This document shows positions 33,955 through 43,733 of a DNA stretch of 64,000 nucleotides, piece by piece. A program made the position numbers and the translations under genes. The number at the start of each line of letters is the position of its first letter. Within the stretch, counting starts at the first letter, position 1. The notes beneath the pieces were generated by a model. That model searched no databases. It had not been told where the DNA came from and saw nothing but the letters and a program-made list of their open reading frames with translations. Source of the stretch: Chryseobacterium gleum (GTDB lineage Bacteria > Bacteroidota > Bacteroidia > Flavobacteriales_D > Crocinitomicaceae); the NCBI GenBank assembly GCA_945897565.1, contig CAMDFN010000004.1, positions 1 through 64,000 on the forward strand, written 5' to 3'.

Positions 33955-35484
33955 ATGGATATATTATGGTTATCAATCGGATCTCTCGGTGGCGGTGTTG
34001 CCGGTTTTATCCTCCAAAAAAGCATCCTTAGAAAGGACGCAGAGCGCATTATCAGAGAAGCCGAATCAAAGGCCGATACAATACAAAAAGAGCGTGCACT
34101 ACAAGCCAAAGAGCGTTTTTTCAAGCAAAAAGAAGAGCATGAAGAAGCCATTAAAGAGCGCGAGCGCCGCATGGTATCTGGTGAAGATCGTTTCAAAGCA
34201 AAAGAAAAAACACTCAATCAAAAACTAGAAGAAATCGGTAGAAAAGAAAAAGAACTCGAAAAAGTTCAGACCGACTACCAAACCAAAGCTGGGCACCTAG
34301 ATGTGCGCAACCAAGAGCTCGACAAAATCCATCAAAAACAAATTACAGAGCTTTCCAAAATTGCCCAACTCTCGCCAGAAGACGCCAAGCAGAACCTCAT
34401 GCAAGCACTTACCGACGAAGCACGCACCGCAGCGATGGCCACCATCAAGGAAATTACTGAAGAGGCAAAGCTAAATGCCAACAAAGAAGCGCGCAAAATC
34501 GTCATCCAAAGTATACAGCGCGTAGCCACCGAGCAAGCCGTTGAAAACGCAGTTTCGGTATTTAACATCGAATCAGACGAAGTCAAAGGACGCATCATCG
34601 GACGCGAAGGCCGCAACATCCGCGCACTAGAAGCAGCAACCGGCGTAGAAATCATCGTTGACGACACCCCAGAGGCGATCATCCTTTCTTGTTTTGATCC
34701 AGTTCGCCGCGAAATCGCGCGTTTGAGCTTACACCAACTTGTTTCTGACGGTCGTATTCACCCTGCGCGCATCGAAGAAGTGGTTGCCAAAACACGCAAA
34801 CAATTAGACGAAGAAATCGCAGAAACTGGCCGCCGCACCTGTATTGACCTCGGAATTCACGGGCTGCACCCAGAGCTCATGCGCATGGTTGGCCGCATGA
34901 AATTCCGTTCATCTTACGGACAAAACCTCTTGCAACACTCCCGTGAGGTTGCCAACCTTTGTGCCATTATGGCTGCAGAGCTTGGTCTGAACGTCAAACT
35001 CGCTAAACGCGCTGGTTTACTACACGATATCGGTAAAGTGCCAGACGAAGAGCCAGAATTGCCACACGCCATCCTCGGTATGAAAATCGCTGAAAAATAC
35101 GGCGAAAAAGGCGATGTCCTGAACGCTATTGGCGCTCACCACGACGAAATCGAAATGACCACACTCATTTCGCCAATTGTACAAGTTTGCGATGCCATCT
35201 CTGGCGCGCGCCCTGGTGCACGCCGCGAAATCGTAGAAGCTTATATCAAACGCATCAAAGAACTCGAAACCCTTGCGCTCTCTTACGACGGTGTGGGCAG
35301 TGCCTACGCTATTCAAGCAGGCCGCGAGTTGCGCGTTTTGGTAGAAGCAGAAAAAGTAACAGACCAAAGAGCTGAAGAGCTTTCGTTCACGATATCTCAG
35401 CGCATTCAGACCGAAATGACTTACCCTGGGCAGGTCAAAGTAACCGTGATCCGCGAAAAACGCGCTGTCAGCTACGCCAAATAA
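33955..35484 (+). CDS. rny: Ribonuclease Y
   Basis: 509 residues. RNase Y is a membrane-anchored endoribonuclease that starts mRNA decay. N-terminal helix (1-22), long charged coiled coil (25-190), KH domain (about 200-265; [20 protein letters not shown]), HD phosphohydrolase domain (about 325-420; [12 protein letters not shown]) and the C-terminal region ([14 protein letters not shown]). Length and order match the family. ATG 33955 is right because it starts the membrane helix. Confidence 0.97.
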   Translation: MDILWLSIGSLGGGVAGFILQKSILRKDAERIIREAESKADTIQKERALQAKERFFKQKEEHEEAIKERERRMVSGEDRFKAKEKTLNQKLEEIGRKEKELEKVQTDYQTKAGHLDVRNQELDKIHQKQITELSKIAQLSPEDAKQNLMQALTDEARTAAMATIKEITEEAKLNANKEARKIVIQSIQRVATEQAVENAVSVFNIESDEVKGRIIGREGRNIRALEAATGVEIIVDDTPEAIILSCFDPVRREIARLSLHQLVSDGRIHPARIEEVVAKTRKQLDEEIAETGRRTCIDLGIHGLHPELMRMVGRMKFRSSYGQNLLQHSREVANLCAIMAAELGLNVKLAKRAGLLHDIGKVPDEEPELPHAILGMKIAEKYGEKGDVLNAIGAHHDEIEMTTLISPIVQVCDAISGARPGARREIVEAYIKRIKELETLALSYDGVGSAYAIQAGRELRVLVEAEKVTDQRAEELSFTISQRIQTEMTYPGQVKVTVIREKRAVSYAK

Positions 35485-35491
35485 AAGTTAA

Positions 35492-36544
35492 ATGCGTTCG
35501 GAACTTTTTACATACCTGATTTCAGGTCCTTGTTCTGCCGAATCGCTCACACAAGTTATCCAAACAGCGGAAGGCCTCCAAGGCCTTCCGCTTTCTTATT
35601 TTAGAGCGGGTATCTGGAAACCGCGTACCCAACCCGGCGCATTTGAAGGTATCGGTGACCAAGGCCTCGCATGGCTCGTAGAGGTTCGCAAACAGTTTGG
35701 TTATAAAATCTGCACAGAAGTGGCAACTGCCGAACACGTCAAAGCCGCTGCAGCTCATCAGATAGATATGGTCTGGATTGGCGCACGCTCTACAGTAAAC
35801 CCATTTACAGTTCAGGAAATTGCCGAAGCGCTGCAAGGCACTGACATTCCTGTGATGGTCAAAAATCCGGTCAACCCCGACCTCAAACTTTGGCTTGGCG
35901 CCATCGAAAGACTCGAGCGCCACCAGATCAAAGTCATTGGCGCCATTCACCGCGGTTTTTCTGTTTACCAAAAAACCAAGTACCGCAACAACCCCCATTG
36001 GCAAATTGCCATCGATTTCAAGCAAGCCAGACCCGATCTTCCACTCATCATGGATCCATCTCACATCGGCGGACGCGCGGCACTTATTGCACCTTTGGCC
36101 CAGCAAGCCCTAGATTTACACTACGATGGCCTCATGATAGAAACGCATTGCGATCCGGCAACTGCGCTTACAGACGCCAAACAACAAATTAGTCCCGCAT
36201 CTCTCATCGATCTACTCAGCCAGCTAGAACCGCGATCCAAAAGCGACCAACTATTATCTGAGCTTTCCGAATTGCGCGACAAACTGAGTCTTATTGATGA
36301 AGGCCTCATCGAATTACTGCAAGATCGCATGGAACTTTCCAAGCAAATAGGCGCGTTGAAACGCAACCACAATAGCACTATTCTTCAAGTGCAACGTTGG
36401 GAAGAAACCTTCAAAGTAAATGTCGAAAAAGGAATCAATGCAGGGCTCTCTTCAGAATTTGCAGAACAGTTCATTAAAATGCTGCACGAAGAATCAATTC
36501 GCATTCAATTAGGGCTACTCAGCAACAACACCAATGCAGATTAA
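35492..36544 (+). CDS. Bifunctional 3-deoxy-7-phosphoheptulonate synthase / chorismate mutase
   Basis: 350 residues. Residues 1-255 form a KDPG-type DAHP synthase (SGPCSAES, FRAGIWKPRTQPGAFEG, VWIGARSTVNPF, VMVKNPVNPD, DPSHIGGR, MIETHCDP), the entry step of the shikimate pathway. Residues about 256-345 form a type II chorismate mutase (LRDKLSLIDEGLIELLQDRM, QIGALK). The fusion is typical of Bacteroidota, where it lets prephenate or chorismate feedback act on the synthase. Followed by aroA with an 11-base overlap. A terminator-like hairpin lies inside codons 25-37. Confidence 0.95.
   Translation: MRSELFTYLISGPCSAESLTQVIQTAEGLQGLPLSYFRAGIWKPRTQPGAFEGIGDQGLAWLVEVRKQFGYKICTEVATAEHVKAAAAHQIDMVWIGARSTVNPFTVQEIAEALQGTDIPVMVKNPVNPDLKLWLGAIERLERHQIKVIGAIHRGFSVYQKTKYRNNPHWQIAIDFKQARPDLPLIMDPSHIGGRAALIAPLAQQALDLHYDGLMIETHCDPATALTDAKQQISPASLIDLLSQLEPRSKSDQLLSELSELRDKLSLIDEGLIELLQDRMELSKQIGALKRNHNSTILQVQRWEETFKVNVEKGINAGLSSEFAEQFIKMLHEESIRIQLGLLSNNTNAD
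35566..35602 (+). promoter_or_regulatory. Terminator-like hairpin inside the DAHP synthase gene
   Basis: Perfect 12-bp inverted repeat AGCGGAAGGCCT/AGGCCTTCCGCT with a three-base loop (CCA), followed by the U-rich TTCTTATTTT. It begins 74 bases after the start codon. It has the form of an intrinsic terminator but lies in coding sequence, so active translation should suppress it. A role in attenuation is inference. Confidence 0.5.
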
Positions 36545-37736
36545 CGCACGTGCATACAGCGGTCATTTGGCAGCGCCTTGCTCTAAAAGCTATGGGCAAC
36601 GCTTGTTGGTTTTAGCAGCGCTATCAGACCAAACTTGTCAGATAGATGGGCTTGGGATGAATCTCGACACCCAAGCCATGAAAAATGCCTTAACTGTGCT
36701 GCGTAACAAAGAAAATATAAATCATAGTGCGCTTGTTGACGTTGGCGAAAGCGGTTTTGCACTGCGCACACTGGCTTTTGTAGCGCGCCATTTTAGTGCG
36801 TCGTACGAACTTACAGGCCACGGCACCCTACGCCAAAGAACACATTTTGCAACTATTCATTTACTTGAACAATTGGGGCTTACCGTAGCACATCGCGATG
36901 GCAAATTACCCCTTCAGATAAGTGGCAGCATCACCAATACAACAATTGAAGTCGATGGTACAGAAGGATCACAGTATGTTTCTGGACTTTTCTTATTGGC
37001 CGCCAAATACCCTGGAAATTGGCAAATCACTATCAAAAAGCTCAATAGCCGACCCTATTTTGAGATGACGCTAGCCGCTTTAAATCAGTTTGGTTTTGTT
37101 TACCAACAAAGTGGCGAAACTTACTCTTTTGAAGGCGCGCAACAACTTTCCTGTGCAAGTGCTCAAGTTGAAGGAGATTGGAGCAGTGTAGCGGCTCATC
37201 TAGTTGGCGCGGCTATTCGTGGAAAAATCGAGCTTTCCGGACTGAGCCCTTTCAGTTTACAGCCTGACAAAAACCTACTCCAAGCCCTCGAGCAATTTGG
37301 CGCAAAGTACAATTGGAACAACGGCGATCTATGCCTTACAGAAAGTAAAAACAAAACCCCTTTTGACTTTGATATTACCCAGCAACCCGATTTATTTCCT
37401 GTGTTGGTTGTTTTGGCCTGTGCTGCTCAAGGAAAGTGTACGCTGAGCGGCATTCATCGGCTCAAAAACAAGGAGTCTGACCGCTTAAAAGCCATGTGCG
37501 AGGCTTTAGAAATTTGGGGTATTGGCTACCAAATTGAGGAGGACAAAATTGAAATCCACGGAACGGGCCAAATCAAAAGTGGAAAAATCAATACCTATAA
37601 CGACCACCGGATAGTGATGGCGAGTTGCGTAGCCAGTTTATTGAGTGAAAACGGACAAACGGTAGAGGGGTTAGGTGCCATTGAAAAGTCTTATCCGGAT
37701 TTTATCACAGACTTTTTGCGCCTCACAGAAGCTTAG
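36534..37736 (+). CDS. aroA: 3-phosphoshikimate 1-carboxyvinyltransferase (EPSP synthase)
   Basis: 400 residues, somewhat shorter than E. coli AroA (427). It makes EPSP from shikimate-3-phosphate and PEP. Seen: APCSKSYGQRLLVLAAL (the SKS loop), GESGFALRTLAF, GTLRQR, GSQYVSGLFLLAA, the ESDRLKAMCEAL motif and TYNDHRIVMASCVA. It overlaps the preceding DAHP synthase-chorismate mutase gene, making a compact aromatic amino-acid operon. It converges on the next gene with a four-base overlap. Confidence 0.94.
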   Translation: MQINARAYSGHLAAPCSKSYGQRLLVLAALSDQTCQIDGLGMNLDTQAMKNALTVLRNKENINHSALVDVGESGFALRTLAFVARHFSASYELTGHGTLRQRTHFATIHLLEQLGLTVAHRDGKLPLQISGSITNTTIEVDGTEGSQYVSGLFLLAAKYPGNWQITIKKLNSRPYFEMTLAALNQFGFVYQQSGETYSFEGAQQLSCASAQVEGDWSSVAAHLVGAAIRGKIELSGLSPFSLQPDKNLLQALEQFGAKYNWNNGDLCLTESKNKTPFDFDITQQPDLFPVLVVLACAAQGKCTLSGIHRLKNKESDRLKAMCEALEIWGIGYQIEEDKIEIHGTGQIKSGKINTYNDHRIVMASCVASLLSENGQTVEGLGAIEKSYPDFITDFLRLTEA

Positions 37737-38299
37737 TTTCCTTGCCCGATCAAAAAACCTGCGTCGCCTTTTAAGATGTATTGCTCGAAAGTGAGGTCGA
37801 GCTTAGCCAAGCGCGCCTTGATATCTTTCTTCTTTTGAGCGTCTACCTTGTTGCTCTGGAGTAAAAGAGAATAATACTTTCTGACCATAGCGGTATCACG
37901 CGGCTCATTGACGTCGTAGGAACTACCCATACTTTCGATGACAAGCAATTTATTTTTGTAGTCTGGAAAACGTTGCAATAAGGTATCGCCATAAGCCCTT
38001 GCTTCACGTGGCGCACGTAAATGTTCGTAAATCATGTGGGTTTTGAACAGGCAGTCTGCTGAAAAGGTATCTTTTGGGAAAGCCTTACTGTAGGCCACCA
38101 AACGATTGATGAGCTCGATTTGAGCCAAACTCGTGATTTTAGCTGCTTTTTTTGGATCTTTTTGCAAATTGGCAAGTGAATCTTCATAAGAAGAAATGCC
38201 TTCGCGAAGATTTTCTTTTTTGCTTTTTTGCTCAGGGGTTTCTCCACAGGAGATCAAAAAGAAACAAAAAAGGACAGTGAAAATAGATAGTCTTTTCAT
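37733..38299 (-). CDS. Lipoprotein of unknown function with helical repeats
   Basis: 188 residues from ATG 38299 (an ATG at 38308 is three codons earlier and would overlap def). Signal MKRLSIFTVLFCFFLISC ends in a lipobox cysteine. The mature part is helical; the segments KAFPKDTFSADCLFKTHMIY and REARAYGDTLLQRFPDYK look like tetratricopeptide-type helices as found in BamD-like or YbgF-like proteins. No function can be assigned. It follows def by five bases. Confidence 0.8.
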   Translation of the reverse strand: MKRLSIFTVLFCFFLISCGETPEQKSKKENLREGISSYEDSLANLQKDPKKAAKITSLAQIELINRLVAYSKAFPKDTFSADCLFKTHMIYEHLRAPREARAYGDTLLQRFPDYKNKLLVIESMGSSYDVNEPRDTAMVRKYYSLLLQSNKVDAQKKKDIKARLAKLDLTFEQYILKGDAGFLIGQGN

Positions 38300-38304
38300 A
38301 GGGT

Positions 38305-38904
38305 TCAAATCATGCGCGGTTTTTTACCGCCTGGAAAACTCATTTTGTAATCAACTTGAATAGCGCCCTGGGTAATATTCCCCAAGCGTTTGAGGAGTAA
38401 TTTTTTCTTGAGTGGGCTGAGGTGATCAGTAAAAAGTACACCTTCAATGTGGTCGTATTCGTGCTGAATAATGCGCGCAGCATAACCGTCGAAGGTCTCC
38501 TCATGGAAAACCCAGTTTTCGTCATAATAGGTAATGAGTGCTTTTTCTTTGCGCTGGACATTTTCGCGGATTCCTGGTATAGACAAGCATCCTTCTTGAA
38601 AAGCCCATTTGGCTCCACTTTCTTCTTCAATGATCGGATTGATGAAGACTTTTTTGAAATTTTCTATACCTACTGCCATAGGGTCTGGTTCATCGCCTTC
38701 TTCGTCGGCAAACGGGCTGCCATCTACGATAAACAAACGTATACTTTTGCCGATTTGGGGGGCTGCCAAACCCACTCCTTTGGCATGGTACATGGTTTCA
38801 AACATATCGGCAATAAGCTTTTGTAAATCGGGATAGTTTTGATCGATTTCTTCAGCTTCTTTTTTCAAGACCGGATCTCCGTAGGCGACTATTGGTAAAA
38901 TCAT
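38305..38904 (-). CDS. def: Peptide deformylase
   Basis: 199 residues. It removes the formyl group from the initiator methionine of nascent proteins. The three catalytic motifs are GVGLAAPQIG (43-52), EGCLSIPG with metal ligand C106, and QHEYDHIEG with H148, E149 and H152. Slightly long for the family owing to an acidic insert (ADEEGDEPDP). The start has a full promoter with only four bases before the ATG. Confidence 0.97.
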   Translation of the reverse strand: MILPIVAYGDPVLKKEAEEIDQNYPDLQKLIADMFETMYHAKGVGLAAPQIGKSIRLFIVDGSPFADEEGDEPDPMAVGIENFKKVFINPIIEEESGAKWAFQEGCLSIPGIRENVQRKEKALITYYDENWVFHEETFDGYAARIIQHEYDHIEGVLFTDHLSPLKKKLLLKRLGNITQGAIQVDYKMSFPGGKKPRMI

Positions 38905-38908
38905 GATG

Positions 38909-38939
38909 CAAATTTAACAAGGATTAGCTTTGAGCCAAG
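38909..38939 (-). promoter_or_regulatory. Promoter of def, overlapping the end of ruvX
   Basis: Minus strand: CTTG (38936-38939), 19 bases, TAAATTTG (38909-38916), then CATC and the ATG. The -33 element lies in the last codons of ruvX, so def can be expressed independently of it. Confidence 0.65.
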
Positions 38940-39331
38940 TATTCTTGTAAAATCATGGCGGCTGCCACTTGGTCAATAAGGCTTTTGTCGTGCTTTTTCT
39001 TTTTATGACCCATTTGGTAAATAGCGTTGCTCGCCATTTTGGATGAATAGCGCTCGTCGAATAAATGGATGGGTATATTTGAAAATTTCTTTTCAAGCAC
39101 TGATTTTAACAAACGAACGTTTTCACTAACGTGAGAATCAGAACCGTCTAAACGCGTGGGGTAACCCAGTACAAGCTCCACAATTTTACGCTTGGGGATT
39201 TCTTGTTCTAGCCAGTTTTCAAGAGTTGAGGAATCGATGGTTTGCAAAGGGCTGGCAATGATGCGATTTGGATCACTAATTGCCAAGCCACAACGCTTGA
39301 GGCCGAAATCAATACAAAGTACTACAGACAT
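38924..39331 (-). CDS. ruvX: YqgF-type putative pre-16S rRNA nuclease / Holliday junction resolvase
   Basis: 135 residues from ATG 39331. An ATG one codon earlier (39334) leaves only one base after the -7 box, so the second is preferred. Motifs of the RNase H-like fold: LCIDFGLKRCGLAIS, ELVLGYPTRLDGS, LFDERYSSKMA and SLIDQVAAAMILQEYL with the final aspartate. YqgF proteins process 16S rRNA 5' ends in E. coli; resolvase activity is also reported. Length is typical. Confidence 0.93.
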   Translation of the reverse strand: MSVVLCIDFGLKRCGLAISDPNRIIASPLQTIDSSTLENWLEQEIPKRKIVELVLGYPTRLDGSDSHVSENVRLLKSVLEKKFSNIPIHLFDERYSSKMASNAIYQMGHKKKKHDKSLIDQVAAAMILQEYLAQS

Positions 39332-39335
39332 CATT

Positions 39336-39343
39336 CAAAAATA
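39336..39343 (-). promoter_or_regulatory. -7 box of ruvX
   Basis: Minus-strand TATTTTTG, then AATG and the second ATG (39331). No clear -33 element. Confidence 0.45.
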
Positions 39344-39419
39344 CGGAGTTTTACCGCAGCAGCATGGAGTTTCTGCTCAGAATTAGTGGGTTTCAACGAA
39401 GTATTTGTAATTTTACGAC

Positions 39420-40223
39420 GTGAGAATTATTTTTTTATCCTGCTTACTTAGTGCATGCTTGTTTTCGTGTCGCGAGACCATAGAAGAAAACTTCCAAAAA
39501 AGAGCTCAGCTTGTTTTCAAACCAAAATTCGACGGTCTAGACGCCTTTTTAAACTATCAAGAAAAAATCGAGCAAAGAAAAGACCTCCAAACCTTACCCT
39601 CTTTACTTTTTACGCACAAAACTGGCTTTACGCTGCAGTCCAAGGTATTTCTCAATTCAAGCGGTGAAATATTAAAGGCCATCCAAGAGCGCATCGACAC
39701 CAATGGTGTAAAAGTGAGCACCACCTTTTATTTTCTCAAAGAGGTTTTGAGCATGGTTCAAGTAGATCAAGAGAATTTACGTCTCTCAAGGCTTGAACAC
39801 CACCAAACACGGGTTTTTTACGACGCCGACCAAAGACCAATTGCAGCTTACAACAGAAAATTAGTGAACGGCGATCAATCCAGCGTTTTCAAGCGTGCCA
39901 GCTTATCGAAAAGTCAACACGCTGCTATTCAAAACGACCTCAATGCGCTTTCCGACATTCAAAATCAAGAAGGTGCCTTCGCGCTTTATTTTCAAGGTTT
40001 TGACGAAGCCTTCAATAAAAAGTTTGTGCAATTTGGCAATGCCGCCTACTCAACAAACCTCGCTTATGCACCCAACGACACCTCTATAATTGCTTTTGAA
40101 AAAAATCCGAATGCCTTTAAACAACAAGTATATACCATCCAATTTCAAGATGTTCAAGAAGCTTCAGGGCTGCAATATCAAGTCCTGACCGCAATTCAAA
40201 AAGCAAATGAAACATTATACTGA
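39420..40223 (+). CDS. Lipoprotein of unknown function
   Basis: 267 residues from GTG 39420. Signal MRIIFLSCLLSACLFSC has a lipobox cysteine at 17. The mature protein is mixed alpha/beta with SKVFLNSSGEILKAIQERID, HHQTRVFYDADQRPIAAYNR and ALYFQGFDEAFNKKFVQFG. No family recognised. A box TAATTTTA (one mismatch to the -7 consensus) ends four bases before the GTG, which supports this start. Stands alone, 38 bases before the TonB receptor-like gene. Confidence 0.75.
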   Translation: MRIIFLSCLLSACLFSCRETIEENFQKRAQLVFKPKFDGLDAFLNYQEKIEQRKDLQTLPSLLFTHKTGFTLQSKVFLNSSGEILKAIQERIDTNGVKVSTTFYFLKEVLSMVQVDQENLRLSRLEHHQTRVFYDADQRPIAAYNRKLVNGDQSSVFKRASLSKSQHAAIQNDLNALSDIQNQEGAFALYFQGFDEAFNKKFVQFGNAAYSTNLAYAPNDTSIIAFEKNPNAFKQQVYTIQFQDVQEASGLQYQVLTAIQKANETLY

Positions 40224-40261
40224 TGTCAAACGTCTTATAAAATTGTACTGACCCTTATCTC

Positions 40262-43006
40262 ATGAAAAATATACTTTTACTCTGCCTTACATTTCTTTTT
40301 TCGGCACTTTCTTACAGTCAAAACATGAAAGTGAGTGGTCGCTTGGTAGATAGCTCAGGCATTCAGCCCATTCACCAAGCGAGTATCATGGCCATACACC
40401 TGCGCGATTCCGTCTTGGTGAGCTACACCCGCAGCAATGCCAACGGAGAATTTGCTATCAATAACCTACCGCTCGATTCTTTTCAATTAGTCATTGAACA
40501 CAACAATTGGACGCCGCGCAGTATTTACTTAATAGGCTCTGCCAAAAAATCAACTTTCGAACTGCCCGACATCCGACTCTACCCCAAGGTTCAGGACGTC
40601 CAAGCCGTGGTGGTGACGCGCAATCGAAACGCCATGTATTTCAGTGGCGATACCCTCATTTTTGTTGCCGATTCTTTTAAAGTAGCCGAAAATGCCGTTG
40701 TAGAAGACCTGCTGAAAAAACTTCCCGGAATCAAAGTCGAAGACGACGGCAGCATTACTTCCCAGGGCAAAGAAATTAGTCAGGTACTCGTAGACGGCGA
40801 TGAATTTTTTGGCTCAGACCCTACAATTGCCACCAAAAACTTAGCGGCCAACGGCGTAGAATCTGTACAGGTTTACGAAAAGAAAAACGAAGATGCCGCT
40901 GCCGGCGAAGACGACAAAATACAAGTCCTAGACCTGAAGCTCAAAGACGAAGCCAAGCGGGGCTATTTTGGCAAAGCAGCCGTTGCCTCTGACCTCAACC
41001 AAGGCGCAGCAGACGAAGCCTTTTATGAGTCTGAACTTTTGCTCAATAAGTTCAATAAAACCCAAAAAATATCGGTCTTTATGCTCGCCTCCAACACCCC
41101 TAAGTCGAGTTTTGGATTTGGCGACATGAATAAATTTGGACTCGACAACGAAAGAGATGCAAGTGGCATGAACTTCTGGGACGGCGACTCCAAAGGCGAC
41201 AACTCAGGTATTCCGCAAACACTTAAAACGGGTGTTTACTACAGCGACCGCCTTTCTGAGAAAGTCAAGCTCGGTGTCAATTACGCTTACTACGACAGCC
41301 GCTTGCAGGCCAACTCGAGCTCGCAAACACAATATTTCTTAGCAGACAGCTCTTATTACACCAAAGACTCTACCAACAATCAATCGACGAGTAGCTCGCA
41401 CCGCTTCAATATGAATTTACAGATCGATATCGATTCACTCACCAAACTCGAAATCAAGCCGAATGTGCACTTTGACCTCGGCACACAAAACAATACATCG
41501 GTCAATGATTTCAGAGACGACAGCTTTGCATCTTACTTGCTCACAAAGGTGAACAACACCTATGATTCTAAAGGTGTGAGTAGCAATTCTGAAGCTATTT
41601 TAAGAAGGAAATTCGCCAAAAAAGACCGCGAGTTAGAGGCCAAATATATTTTGCGCTACAACGACAATTCATCTGAAGGTCAGTTAGTGACTAACACCAA
41701 TTCCCTGAGTTTTGACACACTCTCCAATCAAAGAAAAACCAATAACAATTTTGGCAATACAAACTACATAACGCTTTCCTACACGGAGCCTCTTTCTAAA
41801 AGCTTCTTGCTCACCACCGAATATTTCCTAGAATTGGGTGCCTCTAACCAAGCGCGCTATACCTACAACCCCAATTTGGTGGGGCAATTCAATCAGATAG
41901 ACAGCCTCTTTACCAATGATTTCGTCAATGAGCGTTTGCAACACCGCGGCACCACCACCCTTACGTATCTCTACAAAAGCCACCGCATTTCTGGTGGTTT
42001 GGGTTTTCGCAACATTCAAATTGACAACATCAATCAATTTAGTGGGCTTGGCATCAATCAGAACATCTCCAATTTCTTGCCGAACTTTGCTTATCAGTTC
42101 AAGCCAAGTATGGCCAAACGCATGAGTATTCGCTACAGCACCTATTCTGCTCCGCCAAGCGCAAACGACCTACAGCCCGTTCGCGACAACACCAACCCCA
42201 ACCGCATCCAAGAAGGAAATCCTGACCTGAAGCCTAACTACCAGCACCAACTGAATTTCAATGCAAACGTCTGGCAAGCCATGACCGGCCGCTACATCTG
42301 GTCTGGAGGGAACGCCACATTTACACAAAACGCCTTTGGCAACAGCACTACTTTTGACCAATTCGGGCGCACTATTTCAAAAACTGTCAATGTCGATGGC
42401 AACATGTTTGCAACGGTTTATGCAGGCGGTGGCTACCCTATTTTGAACCGCAAGCTGACCTTTGAGCCTAGTTTGAACGCGTCGTACTTTAGAAACAATA
42501 ACTTGATCAACGGACAAATGAACACCACCAGCACAACAACTTTAAATGGTGCTTTCTCCATCGAAGTCAGTTTGGATAGCTTAGAGTTGAATGTCGGTGC
42601 CGACTACACCTACGTAAATCCAGTGACTACCTTGAGTACTTTTTCCAATCAACCCTACTCTACCCAAAATTATTTCATGACCGGCGATTGGCGCTTACCA
42701 GCCCACTTCCGTTTCAAATGGGAACTGAACTACACCATGAACCGCGGGCGTGCAGACGCATTCAACCGCGACCTCTTTATCGTGGACCTTGAAATTCAAA
42801 AGGCCTTCTTGAAAACAGAAAACCTCATTTTAGGGTTGTCTATTAATGACTTACTCAATCAAAACATCAATTTACAGCGCACCGTTAGTGGCAACATGAT
42901 CACAGATAACTATACGCGCATCATTACGCGTTATTTTCTCTTGCGCTTGACTTACAAATTTAACAACAACAAAACCCGTGAAGAAGATCTTCGTATGTGG
43001 CATTAG
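40262..43006 (+). CDS. TonB-dependent-receptor-like outer-membrane protein
   Basis: 914 residues with signal peptide ending near SALSYSQ. Residues about 22-105 form a carboxypeptidase regulatory-like domain (MKVSGRLVDSSGIQPIHQAS), 115-215 a plug-like domain (VVVTRNRNAMYFSGDTLIF, LLKKLPGIKVEDDG), and the rest a large beta-barrel of the OMP_b-brl_3 type. The barrel ends RYFLLRLTYKF before a short polar tail. This family differs from SusC; substrate unknown. The following GLPGLI gene overlaps by 29 bases, a pairing known in Bacteroidota. Confidence 0.9.
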   Translation: MKNILLLCLTFLFSALSYSQNMKVSGRLVDSSGIQPIHQASIMAIHLRDSVLVSYTRSNANGEFAINNLPLDSFQLVIEHNNWTPRSIYLIGSAKKSTFELPDIRLYPKVQDVQAVVVTRNRNAMYFSGDTLIFVADSFKVAENAVVEDLLKKLPGIKVEDDGSITSQGKEISQVLVDGDEFFGSDPTIATKNLAANGVESVQVYEKKNEDAAAGEDDKIQVLDLKLKDEAKRGYFGKAAVASDLNQGAADEAFYESELLLNKFNKTQKISVFMLASNTPKSSFGFGDMNKFGLDNERDASGMNFWDGDSKGDNSGIPQTLKTGVYYSDRLSEKVKLGVNYAYYDSRLQANSSSQTQYFLADSSYYTKDSTNNQSTSSSHRFNMNLQIDIDSLTKLEIKPNVHFDLGTQNNTSVNDFRDDSFASYLLTKVNNTYDSKGVSSNSEAILRRKFAKKDRELEAKYILRYNDNSSEGQLVTNTNSLSFDTLSNQRKTNNNFGNTNYITLSYTEPLSKSFLLTTEYFLELGASNQARYTYNPNLVGQFNQIDSLFTNDFVNERLQHRGTTTLTYLYKSHRISGGLGFRNIQIDNINQFSGLGINQNISNFLPNFAYQFKPSMAKRMSIRYSTYSAPPSANDLQPVRDNTNPNRIQEGNPDLKPNYQHQLNFNANVWQAMTGRYIWSGGNATFTQNAFGNSTTFDQFGRTISKTVNVDGNMFATVYAGGGYPILNRKLTFEPSLNASYFRNNNLINGQMNTTSTTTLNGAFSIEVSLDSLELNVGADYTYVNPVTTLSTFSNQPYSTQNYFMTGDWRLPAHFRFKWELNYTMNRGRADAFNRDLFIVDLEIQKAFLKTENLILGLSINDLLNQNINLQRTVSGNMITDNYTRIITRYFLLRLTYKFNNNKTREEDLRMWH

Positions 43007-43706
43007 TGCCCTGTTGCTGAGCCTACAGGCTTGGGCACAAACCGAATACATTCATGCTGGCAAAATCACCTTTGAACGCCGCACCAATCTAGAAAAACGC
43101 TTCACAGATCAGCGCATGAAGCGTTTTGTGACCGAAGAAAACAAGATCCGCATCGAGTCATTTCAGCTTTTCTTCAACGATACTGCTGCTTACTTTGCGG
43201 TTTTGCCGAGCAACGAACCCGAAGAAATGGCCTGGCTCACTACCAAAAATGCCTATTATCAAAACCTCAAAGACAACAACCAACTCATGATGCTCGCTGT
43301 TTTTGGGCAAAGTGTATACGTGCAAGATAGCCTTCCTGAGCGCGCCTGGAAAATCACCGACAGCAAACGCACCATTTGTGGTTATGAATGTAGAAAAGCC
43401 ATTTATCAAAAAAACGACAGCACGCGTCTCTATGCCTGGTACACTCCAATGCTCACTCCGTCGGTAGGTCCGGAAGGGTTTTGCGGCTTACCTGGCACCA
43501 TTCTTGGCCTCGCTACTGAAGATGGCGGTATCGTTTACTTCGCCAAAAAAATTGATGCCATTGCACCGAAACAAGAAGAGTTATTGCTCAGTCCGGGCAA
43601 GAACAAAGTTTTCACTATTGTTGAATTGCGTCAAAAGATTGAGAAAGAATATGGCTCAAGCCCCTGGGGAAAAAGACTTTTTGACGATATCTTCCGTTGG
43701 TTATAG
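42978..43706 (+). CDS. GLPGLI-family protein
   Basis: 242 residues from GTG 42978 with signal peptide MKKIFVCGISALLLSLQAWAQ. The family signature appears as EGFCGLPGTILGLATEDGG near residue 170. Preceding it are CGYECRKAIYQ and the YAWYTP motif, also typical. The function of the family is unknown; members are commonly encoded next to TonB-dependent receptors, as here, and may work with them in the envelope. Its start lies inside the receptor gene in another frame. Confidence 0.92.
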   Translation: MKKIFVCGISALLLSLQAWAQTEYIHAGKITFERRTNLEKRFTDQRMKRFVTEENKIRIESFQLFFNDTAAYFAVLPSNEPEEMAWLTTKNAYYQNLKDNNQLMMLAVFGQSVYVQDSLPERAWKITDSKRTICGYECRKAIYQKNDSTRLYAWYTPMLTPSVGPEGFCGLPGTILGLATEDGGIVYFAKKIDAIAPKQEELLLSPGKNKVFTIVELRQKIEKEYGSSPWGKRLFDDIFRWL

Positions 43707-43733
43707 TTTGTAGTAGCAAAAAGCATCCTTCAT

